From assembly GCA_021778375.1 (NCBI GenBank), contig JAJYCM010000102.1:1-8777 (forward strand): DNA of 8,777 bases, in the 5' to 3' direction. The translations under genes and the position numbers were made by a program. The notes under the pieces are model-generated. The model did no database searches, had not been told where the DNA came from, and saw nothing but the letters and a program-made list of their open reading frames with translations. Origin of the DNA: Bacteroidota bacterium (lineage in GTDB: Bacteria > Bacteroidota > Ignavibacteria > Ignavibacteriales > Ignavibacteriaceae). Within the stretch, counting starts at the first letter, position 1. Each line of letters begins with the position of its first letter. Shown in pieces: positions 1 to 6,617 of the stretch.

Positions 1-1
1 T

Positions 2-205
2 GCTAATTTAAACTATCGTTGCGTGGGTAAAAAAATTGAAATAGCTGTTCCCCGCAAGTATCTTGGTTTAAAGGGAGACACATTTACCTTCGATTTTAAG
101 TGGGCAGACAATCCCTCTGATTTGAAAGACCCGATTTCTCTGTGTACCGCCGGAGACACCGCTCCAAATCGGCGATTTAATTACCGCTTGATTTGGAAAA
201 AGTAA
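2..205 (+). CDS. C-terminal end of a large exported protein, 5' part outside the window
   Basis: The reading frame is open from base 2, upstream of the first possible internal start (GTG at 23), to the TAA at 203-205, so this is most likely the last 67 codons of a longer gene and not a 60-residue protein. The visible sequence is rich in alternating hydrophobic and polar residues. It has the stretch FDFKWADNP, then DPISLCTAGDTAPNRRFNY and a short basic tail. I recall this kind of ending from the C-terminal beta-sandwich (DOMON/CBM9-like) of large uncharacterised proteins in carbohydrate clusters of Bacteroidota, but that is recall, not a search. The function is unknown, and a carbohydrate-binding or structural role is inferred. 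The relic starting at 358 may be the N-terminus of a paralogue of the same family. Whether the upstream part is intact cannot be seen. Confidence 0.6.
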   Translation, partial: ANLNYRCVGKKIEIAVPRKYLGLKGDTFTFDFKWADNPSDLKDPISLCTAGDTAPNRRFNYRLIWKK

Positions 206-357
206 TTTAGTGCGCAGTGGGAAGTATCTTTTACTTTTCCTCGTATAGAAATTATAAATAATCCGATTTTTGATAAACTCAGTTACTCCTGACATTTAAC
301 AGAACAATGGATCATATTTCTATAAACAAATTATTTCATATACGTAAGGATTGTAAG

Positions 358-735
358 ATGAAAATTCTGAGAATAAAAATTCTATGAATATTTATTGGGC
401 TATTTTTCTTTATAGGTATAAAGTTATTTTCAGTAACACTTGTTATAACTAGCGATAAGCAATTCAGGGAACTTCAGAATCCGGATTTCAAATTAGACAT
501 ATAGACAGGATTTACAAAAGAATTTATGAGTCTTAGAGAAGTCTGTGAAGAGGCATCTAAAAGAGGCGATAATAAACTTTTTATTGTATTCGATCAATTT
601 TACGGACAATTTCGTGGTGAAAGAGCTACGTTAAGAAAACTTAAACCGGATGAAGAAGAATATATAGGATTGATAAAAAAGATAGGACAGTTCGCAGCAA
701 AATACGGGATGGGTCTAGAAATAGGATTAAATCAC
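358..735 (+). pseudogene. N-terminal relic of a large exported hypothetical protein
   Basis: Starting at ATG 358, with a purine-rich AAGGA about ten bases upstream, one frame reads through as a coherent protein start if two in-frame stops are ignored: TGA at 385-387 and TAG at 502-504. It opens with a basic N-terminus and a hydrophobic signal-like segment. Then come TSDKQFRELQNPDFKL, a helical region (SLREVCEEASKRGDNK), and FAAKYGMGLEIGL near 690-729. This looks like the start of an uncharacterised family found beside glycoside hydrolases in Bacteroidota; I cannot name its activity. The piece from ATG 526 to 750 is open and could be miscalled as a 74-residue gene, but its homology-like signal extends upstream through both stops in the same frame. 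It ends abruptly near 730, where the sequence becomes part of an esterase gene in another frame, so most of the original gene is missing. Confidence 0.7.
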
Positions 736-737
736 TC

Positions 738-1454
738 GGAGAAAAAATAAAATGACTTGTTTGGTATCAGGGCGAGTCCTAAGCTTTGCTGTTAGAAACA
801 AAAACTTACGAATCTAAATTTTTAAATTTCATCGATTCATTTTGAAAAGACGTTGGCAACCCTGAACTTCCGATCATATATGTCCAAATTGGTAAATTCA
901 ATATTAGAGATTTTGCAATGGGCAGAGCGTGGGAAGATATAAGAGAAATACAGCGCGATGTTTGAACAAAACGTAAAAATGTTTTTATGGTTACAGGCAT
1001 AGATTTGCCTATGGATGATTGTATCCACATATTTACCGAAGGGCAAGAAAGGTTGGGAAAACGCATTTCAAAGATGGCATTAACATATGTATATAAATTG
1101 CCCGGACACGCAAGACAGATTAATCTTAAGTCGATGAAATTATGCAAGGATAATGAATCGGACTCATATTATATAAAAGTACATTACAGCGGAGTATGCG
1201 GTAATCTTAAAAGCTGCGGTTTGCCAAGCCAATATTCACTTCGTTTGAAAGGTAAAGAAAATTTTATGTATGTAGTATCAAAAGTACAATTGGATCCTCA
1301 AGGCAATGCCGGAGTAGATGTGTATTTATCAGAACTTCCCAAAACATCCGCCCAATTGGTAAGCGGAGCCGGCACTTATCCTTACATGAACATTACTGAT
1401 TCTTTGGACAACGCACTTCAAGCATTTGGATCAATTGAAATACCTTTAAAGTAA
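738..1454 (+). pseudogene. Sialate O-acetylesterase-type (SASA/CE6) esterase, 5'-truncated and interrupted
   Basis: The frame ending at TAA 1452-1454 reads LVWYQGES at 756-779, a hallmark block of the SASA / carbohydrate esterase 6 family. It continues through NPELPIIYVQIGK, WEDIREIQRDV and DLPMDDCIHIFTEGQERLGKR (about 1002-1064), which holds the D..H block of the SGNH-type active site. Such enzymes remove acetyl groups from sugars in exported polysaccharides. The frame is broken by TGA 753-755 (probably an old Gly codon), TAA 780-782, TGA 843-845 (where Arg is expected in FIDSF-KD) and TGA 963-965. The N-terminal half with the nucleophilic Ser block (GQSNM type) is absent, replaced by the relic at 358-735. 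The open part from ATG 987 (155 residues) holds only the Asp/His block and the C-terminal beta-rich tail, and should not be annotated as an active esterase. All three stop types occur, which argues against codon reassignment. Confidence 0.85.
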
Positions 1455-1610
1455 AATTCATGAATTTTAATACTGATAAGATTTAGTAATGGTTACACTT
1501 TATCCTTTTTTGATTTATTTGATCCAAAGAATTTCATTTACCATTTGACAACATTTTTTAAAAACCAAACTAAAGATTATTTAATTACAAATTTTTTGAA
1601 AGGAATATTC
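1455..1610 (+). promoter_or_regulatory. Candidate promoter region of the GH31/GH78-like operon
   Basis: This 156-base, very AT-rich gap separates the esterase relic from the first intact gene, so transcription of the intact operon may start here. A TTGACA hexamer at 1545-1550 resembles a -35 box. No convincing -10 hexamer is seen at 16-18 bases from it, and the Bacteroides-type pair (TTTG and TAnnTTTG) occurs only as near matches with poor spacing. The region is named by position more than by motif. Confidence 0.25.
1598..1604 (+). promoter_or_regulatory. Ribosome binding site that fixes the GH31 start
   Basis: GAAAGGA lies six bases before ATG 1611. It supports ATG 1611 over the upstream in-frame TTG at 1545. 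The segment between the two would add 22 residues in front of a signal-like hydrophobic stretch and has no ribosome binding site. Confidence 0.65.
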
Positions 1611-4445
1611 ATGTATAAAAGTTTGCTAATTTTATTTATTTATTTCATCCTATTTAATAGCTTTATATTACCGTTACCTAAGATCCCGGTTAGATCATTT
1701 ACTAAAGAAGATGACGGCGTTGTATTTAAAATGGAACCGGGTTTGTTGAAACTTCAAGTTTGCACTGATAAAATTATAAGGATAATGTACACACCAAAGG
1801 ACGAATTGCCTCAAAAGATGGACAGCCATGCCGTAGTTAAAGTTAAATGGTGCAAGTTTGATTATAGTGTAAGCGATCAAAAAGACGAAGTAGTAGTAAC
1901 TACGGATAAGGTACAAGCAGTCGTGGACAAAGCTAGCGGAGCGGTTAGTTTTTATGATAAATCGGGTAAGCCCCTATTGCAAGAAGTATCGAGCGGAGGG
2001 AAAATATTTGTTCCTAAAAGAATGAAGTTGAATATTTTATATAATTTTACTCAAAAATTTCTAAGTCCGTCGGATGAGAATTTTTATGGTTTAGGTGGGC
2101 AATGGCATGGTGATATGAATTATAGAGGACAAACGGTAGAGCTTTGGCAAAACAACACTACGAAATCCAATCCAGTAATTCATTCAAATAAAGGATACTC
2201 ATTATTGTGGAATAACGCATCCGAAGGATATTTTCGAGGTGGCCCAGATTTAGAAGTAATTCCGCCCAGTCAATTTACAACTCCGGATGGAGATAAAAAC
2301 GGTTTGAAAGGAGAATATTTTCAGAATGAAGATTTTACGGATTTAAAGACAACCAGAATAGACCCCAATATAAATTTTAAATGGGGACTAAATAAACCGG
2401 TTGACTCCATTAGTCCTAAAGCTTATGGTGTACGGTGGACAGGTAAACTGAAAACACTCGATAAAGAAGGCTATTATACATTTTATACTCTCAGTGATTT
2501 CAGAATTAGACTTTGGATAAATGGGAAAATGGTAATCGAAAACTGGATTGTGCACAATAAATGTTATGATAACGGAAAGATTTGGTTAAAAGCTAATACA
2601 AAATACGATATCAAAGTCGAATATAATGCTAATCAAATCGGGGTATCGATAATGAAACTATTATGGATCCCTCCACAAAAACCAGCAAAAGAGGTTTCGT
2701 GGAATTTTACTCTTGGTAATGCTATAGATTATTATTTTATCTACGGTCCCACTATGGACGAACAGAATGAAGGCTATTATAAAATTACCGGTAATACTCC
2801 GATGATGCCAAAATGGGCTTACGGATTATTTCACAGTCAAGCACTTTCTAAAAATGGTTCCATACCTGCAACACAAAAAGATATTGAAGACTTAGTTGAC
2901 GGATATAGATCAAGGAAAATACCTATTGATGTAGTCGTTCAGGATTTTCATTATTTCCCGGAAGGAATGTGGGGGTCTCACCTTTTTGATACAAAAACAC
3001 ACCCTGATCCAGATGGAATGATCAACTATATTCATAAACATAATATGCATCTAATGATTAGTGTAACACCTATTTTTCAAAACCAAAACCCTAATGGATT
3101 TAGGAATATAAATTATAATGAAATGAAGAATTCAGGTAATCTGCTTATTCTTTATGACCATAATAATTTTAGTTGGTACAATCCCTGGAAAAACGCTGCT
3201 AGGGTAATGTATTGGGATCAAATAAATAAATATTTATACTCTCTTGGTATTGATGCATGGTGGCTTGATGATTCAGAGGGACCTAATCAAGATCTTGTAA
3301 TACATGACTGGTGGCGGGAATCGACCGTAGGCGAAACGCACGCACTTCAATATGCCAATGAATATTCACTAATGAATTCGAAGGCAGTGTATGAGGGGCA
3401 GCTCAAAACCAGTCCCAATAAAAGAGTATTCATCTTAACAAGATGCGGCTTTGTCGGACAGCAAAGATATGCTTCAGCAGTTTGGTCCGGCGATATAGGT
3501 GTGGATTTTTGGACATTAAAACATCAAATACCTGAAGGATTAAATTTTACACTTTCGGGTATTCCTTATTGGACTACTGATATAGGAGGGTTTGGAGGAG
3601 GATTCGCTCATTACAAAGATTATAATGGTAGGGACCCAAACGATTCGGTCTATAGGGAGACTTTTGTGCGTTGGTTTCAGTTCGGCTCTTTCTGTCCAAT
3701 ATTCCGCATTCACGGAGCTACAGGAAAGACGGCAATTTATGATTTTGGAAAGAAAGCTGAAAAAATACTGACTGAGTATGATAATCTTCGTTACAGACTT
3801 TTACCTTATACTTATTCTCTTGCATGGGATCAAACTGAACACGGTCGGAATATGATGCGGGCATTAGTAATGGACTATGAAAATGACCCGAAGGTAGCTG
3901 ATATAACCGATCAATTTATGTTCGGACAGGATCTATTAATAAACCCCGTAACGAAATTCGAAGCTAGGACTAGAGAATTATATCTGCCAAAAACATTTTG
4001 GTATGACTTCTGGACGGGTGAAAAACAAGAAGGCGGCAAAACTATAACAGCAGACGCTCCATTGGAAAAGATGCCTATTTATGTACGGTCAGGTTCAATA
4101 TTGCCGATGGGTCCATTCTTGCAATATGCAATGGAAAAACCAGCTGATCCGATTGAGTTAAGAATATATCCCGGTTCTGACGGAAGTTTTAATCTATACG
4201 AGGATGACGGCATAACATATAATTATACTAAGGGAGAATACAGTATTATCCCGTTCAAATGGGATGACAAAAATAAGACATTAATAATCGGGAAACGTCA
4301 GGGGTCATATCCAGGAATGCTTGACGAGAGAACGTTCCAAATTGTAATCGTTAGTAAAAATCACGGTACAGGTCTTGAGCCGGAAACCAAACCCGATAAG
4401 GTTATTAATTACAGCGGTAATGGAATAAAAGTGATTATGAAATAG
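1611..4445 (+). CDS. GH31 alpha-glycosidase with PA14 insert, probable alpha-xylosidase
   Basis: A 944-residue exported retaining alpha-glycosidase. The hydrophobic segment at residues 4-22 is a probable signal peptide with no clear cleavage motif. Residues about 25-230 form the GH31 N-terminal beta-sandwich. Residues about 231-357 are a PA14 domain (GLKGEYFQNEDF through LLWIPP) inserted in it. The (beta/alpha)8 barrel starts near 385, after PMMPKWAYGLFHSQ. The catalytic nucleophile is Asp553 in DAWWLDDSEG and the acid/base is Asp628 in WSGDIG. The FTLSGIPYWTTDIGGFGG and FRIHGATG barrel motifs and the C-terminal beta domains are all present. A PA14 insert at this place is known from xyloglucan-active alpha-xylosidases of Cellvibrio and Bacteroides, so removal of alpha-xylose from oligosaccharides is the best guess. 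An alpha-glucosidase or related activity is possible, because GH31 specificity cannot be read from these motifs alone. Only 58 bases separate it from the next gene, so the two are probably co-transcribed. Confidence 0.9.
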   Translation: MYKSLLILFIYFILFNSFILPLPKIPVRSFTKEDDGVVFKMEPGLLKLQVCTDKIIRIMYTPKDELPQKMDSHAVVKVKWCKFDYSVSDQKDEVVVTTDKVQAVVDKASGAVSFYDKSGKPLLQEVSSGGKIFVPKRMKLNILYNFTQKFLSPSDENFYGLGGQWHGDMNYRGQTVELWQNNTTKSNPVIHSNKGYSLLWNNASEGYFRGGPDLEVIPPSQFTTPDGDKNGLKGEYFQNEDFTDLKTTRIDPNINFKWGLNKPVDSISPKAYGVRWTGKLKTLDKEGYYTFYTLSDFRIRLWINGKMVIENWIVHNKCYDNGKIWLKANTKYDIKVEYNANQIGVSIMKLLWIPPQKPAKEVSWNFTLGNAIDYYFIYGPTMDEQNEGYYKITGNTPMMPKWAYGLFHSQALSKNGSIPATQKDIEDLVDGYRSRKIPIDVVVQDFHYFPEGMWGSHLFDTKTHPDPDGMINYIHKHNMHLMISVTPIFQNQNPNGFRNINYNEMKNSGNLLILYDHNNFSWYNPWKNAARVMYWDQINKYLYSLGIDAWWLDDSEGPNQDLVIHDWWRESTVGETHALQYANEYSLMNSKAVYEGQLKTSPNKRVFILTRCGFVGQQRYASAVWSGDIGVDFWTLKHQIPEGLNFTLSGIPYWTTDIGGFGGGFAHYKDYNGRDPNDSVYRETFVRWFQFGSFCPIFRIHGATGKTAIYDFGKKAEKILTEYDNLRYRLLPYTYSLAWDQTEHGRNMMRALVMDYENDPKVADITDQFMFGQDLLINPVTKFEARTRELYLPKTFWYDFWTGEKQEGGKTITADAPLEKMPIYVRSGSILPMGPFLQYAMEKPADPIELRIYPGSDGSFNLYEDDGITYNYTKGEYSIIPFKWDDKNKTLIIGKRQGSYPGMLDERTFQIVIVSKNHGTGLEPETKPDKVINYSGNGIKVIMK

Positions 4446-4491
4446 ACATAAAATCAATAAATAAAATTATTTAACCACGGTCCCATCATAT

Positions 4492-4498
4492 AAAGAGG
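4492..4498 (+). promoter_or_regulatory. Ribosome binding site of the GH78-like gene
   Basis: AAAGAGG lies five bases before ATG 4504. With the similarly clear site of the GH31 gene, it shows that this organism uses Shine-Dalgarno signals more than typical Bacteroides do. Confidence 0.55.
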
Positions 4499-4503
4499 TA
4501 ATC

Positions 4504-6312
4504 ATGATCAATTTAAATAAACTAATTAAGTTTATTCCGATATTGTTTTTTGTCCTGATATTGTCCCACCCATTAGAACAATTTGCTCAGACTCATGAAC
4601 AAAATAAATTTCTTCCGGAACCTTTGCAGGGGGACAAACAATTAAATAAAGTAATTCCGGATCCGAGGGTCAGAGCTTTTGTTTATCCGGAAAGGATTGT
4701 TTGGCAATCAGAAAATTCGGATCAATCCGAAATTACTAATTCAAATTATCTTATTACGCAGCATACCCAGCAGGTAACATTAGAGAATAAACATTTTTGT
4801 ACAATGATTAATAACGGAAAATCACCGGGTATTCTGCTTGATTTTGGGACAGAACTCTACGGTGGAATACAAATAATGTTAGGACAAATGGAAGAAAAAA
4901 CACCCGCTAAATTCAGAGTCCGTTTCGGTGAATCCGTCGGTGAGGCAATGAGCGATACAGGCGGTGTGCATGATGCAACGAATGACCATTCCGTAAGAGA
5001 TTTCAAAATTTCTGCACCTTGGCTGGGCAAGGTGGATGTGGGAAATACAGGTTTTCGTTTTGTTAGGATCGATTTTTTAGATAAGAATAGAAGCGTACCT
5101 ATATTGGCTTTAAGGGCAATATTTACATATAGAGATTTAGAATATAAAGGTTCTTTTGTTTCCAGCGATACACTCTTGAATAAGATTTGGGAAACCGGCG
5201 CTTATACAGTAAATCTATGTATGCAAAATTATTTATGGGACGGTATCAAAAGAGACCGATTGGTCTGGATTGGAGATATGCATCCTGAAACCATGACAAT
5301 CCTTTCGGCATTCGGCGCAAATAATATTATTAAATCTAGTCTAAATCTTGCTAAATCGAACACACCTCTTCCTAACTGGATGAACGGAATTAGTTCATAT
5401 TCAATGTGGTGGTTGATTATTCAGCATGATTATTATATGTACACCGGCGACAAAAGATATCTTGAAGAAAACAAAGATTATATTCTCGAGCTTCTTAAAC
5501 AATTTGCGAAGTTTATAGGGCCGGATAATCAGGAAGATCTAAACGGAATGAGATTTTTGGATTGGCCAACCTCAGGAGATCCTAAAGTAATCCATGCCGG
5601 TTTACAAGCCCTACTGATAAAAACGTTTCAGGAAGGATCATATTTATGTGGTGTACTGGAATCTCCGCAGGAAGAAAAGCTATGTCAGGATGCAATAAAT
5701 CGTTTGAAGAAATATGTTCCGAATCCAGGAAACAGTAAACAAGCTGCAGCATTAATGGTATTAGCCGGAATGGAAAATCCTTCAAGATTGGATAAAGATG
5801 TTTTAGCGGTAGATCCTACGCAGAAGTTATCGACTTTTTACGGGTATTATGTCCTTCAAGCAAGAGCAATGGCGGGAGATATAGAAGGAAGTCTGAATGT
5901 TATAAGAAAATATTGGGGGGGCATGTTAAAAATGGGAGCAACCACATTTTGGGAAGACTTTGATCTCAGTTGGATGAAGAACGCATCACGTATCGATGAG
6001 TTAACAAAAAAAGGAGAACACGATATTCATGGAGATTACGGAAACTACTGTTATGTCGGGTACAGGCTAAGTCTTTGCCACGGTTGGGCATCCGGACCAA
6101 CTCCATGGCTATCGGAGCATATACTTGGGATTAAGCCGGTAGAACCCGGATTTAAAGTTGTAAAAATTAAACCCAACCTGGGAGACTTAAAATGGGTAAA
6201 AGGTACCTTCCCTACTCCTTACGGAATTATTAGCGTAAGCGCTAAAAGATTAGTAAACGGAAAAATCGAAACTAATTATAAAGTACCCAATGGTATAAAA
6301 GTTATTAATTAA
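4504..6312 (+). CDS. Alpha-L-rhamnosidase-like (GH78-type) exported glycosidase
   Basis: A 602-residue protein with a signal peptide (residues 1 to about 29, ending near EQFAQ). It has an N-terminal beta-sandwich (about 45-215, including LLDFGTELYGG), an (alpha/alpha)6 catalytic domain (about 220-550) and a short C-terminal beta-sandwich. GH78 enzymes release alpha-L-rhamnose by inversion. The motif DGIKRDRLVWIGDMHPE (residues 246-262) sits where classical GH78 proteins have RDERxGWxGD, and GATTFWEDFD carries the likely general base Glu484. The end of the catalytic domain, SLCHGWASGPTPWLSEHILG, is typical of this superfamily. Aligned by eye on the shared Trp255, the classical acid Glu is replaced by Asp251, so the substrate may not be rhamnose. 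It lies 58 bases after the GH31 gene. The stop codon overlaps the ribosome binding site of the following broken gene, indicating a former three-gene operon. Confidence 0.82.
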   Translation: MINLNKLIKFIPILFFVLILSHPLEQFAQTHEQNKFLPEPLQGDKQLNKVIPDPRVRAFVYPERIVWQSENSDQSEITNSNYLITQHTQQVTLENKHFCTMINNGKSPGILLDFGTELYGGIQIMLGQMEEKTPAKFRVRFGESVGEAMSDTGGVHDATNDHSVRDFKISAPWLGKVDVGNTGFRFVRIDFLDKNRSVPILALRAIFTYRDLEYKGSFVSSDTLLNKIWETGAYTVNLCMQNYLWDGIKRDRLVWIGDMHPETMTILSAFGANNIIKSSLNLAKSNTPLPNWMNGISSYSMWWLIIQHDYYMYTGDKRYLEENKDYILELLKQFAKFIGPDNQEDLNGMRFLDWPTSGDPKVIHAGLQALLIKTFQEGSYLCGVLESPQEEKLCQDAINRLKKYVPNPGNSKQAAALMVLAGMENPSRLDKDVLAVDPTQKLSTFYGYYVLQARAMAGDIEGSLNVIRKYWGGMLKMGATTFWEDFDLSWMKNASRIDELTKKGEHDIHGDYGNYCYVGYRLSLCHGWASGPTPWLSEHILGIKPVEPGFKVVKIKPNLGDLKWVKGTFPTPYGIISVSAKRLVNGKIETNYKVPNGIKVIN

Positions 6313-6316
6313 GGAG
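6311..6316 (+). promoter_or_regulatory. Ribosome binding site overlapping the GH78-like stop codon
   Basis: AAGGAG begins inside the TAA stop at 6310-6312 and is eight bases before a TTG (6325) that opens a signal-peptide-like sequence. This placement suggests translational coupling of the broken gene to the GH78-like gene. Confidence 0.5.
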
Positions 6317-6324
6317 TTTTAATT

Positions 6325-6603
6325 TTGAAAAAGTATATCACCCTTTTGTTCATCTTGCCGGCGATGATCATATTAAACGGTTTAACATTCATAAAAAACG
6401 ATTCGAGTCATCGGTTTCTCATTAGATATTATTTAAATAACCGAATGCCGCAAACTGTATATTCGGGAAGTATATTTTGAGCCGAAGTATAAATTTATTT
6501 TCAAAATGCTTTAGGCCTTGAAAAATTAATTCCGGAATTGTATAAATCATTTTTAGAAATTTCATATAAAATTAGTTGGGCAAGTGTAAAATTAATCCTA
6601 TAA
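6325..6603 (+). pseudogene. Short broken gene with signal peptide, remnant of an exported protein
   Basis: From TTG 6325 the frame encodes 51 residues to TGA 6478-6480. It starts with a classical export signal (KKYITLLFILPAMIILNG), followed by about 30 residues with no recognisable domain. In the same frame, past TAA 6490-6492, there is a second helical-looking open segment (NALGLEKLIPELYKSFLEIS) ending at TAA 6601-6603. The strong ribosome binding site and the signal peptide show that a real exported gene once began here. Only about 90 codons remain, far too short for an enzyme, so most of the gene has been lost. I do not recognise the family. An alternative is a genuine 51-residue secreted peptide expressed through coupling to the upstream gene. 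The in-frame continuation after two stops makes decay more likely but does not prove it. Confidence 0.5.
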
Positions 6604-6617
6604 AAAAATAAACTGAG

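Noticed and set aside
220..240. Possible hairpin terminator after the first gene (GGAAGTA pairing with TACTTTTCC)
   Set aside because: The stem has a two-base bulge and no T tract follows, so it is too weak to call.
526..750. A 74-residue open frame
   Set aside because: The same-frame protein signal extends upstream through the TAG at 502 to ATG 358, and its last codons are junction sequence.
358..965. Stop-codon reassignment as an explanation for the interrupted frames
   Set aside because: TGA, TAG and TAA all occur inside the relics, frameshifts and deletions are also present, and the intact genes contain no internal stops.
987..1454. A 155-residue open frame that could be called a small hypothetical gene
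   Set aside because: The esterase signal continues upstream of ATG 987 in the same frame through stops at 963, 843 and 780, and no ribosome binding site precedes 987. It is the open tail of a pseudogene.
1545..1610. Extended GH31 start at TTG 1545
   Set aside because: There is no ribosome binding site, the extension is polar, and it would bury the signal peptide; ATG 1611 has GAAAGGA at the right distance.
4456..4475. Short AT palindrome (AAATAA / TTATTT) between the GH31 and GH78-like genes
   Set aside because: It is only six weak base pairs in AT-rich DNA. Expected by chance, and not a terminator.
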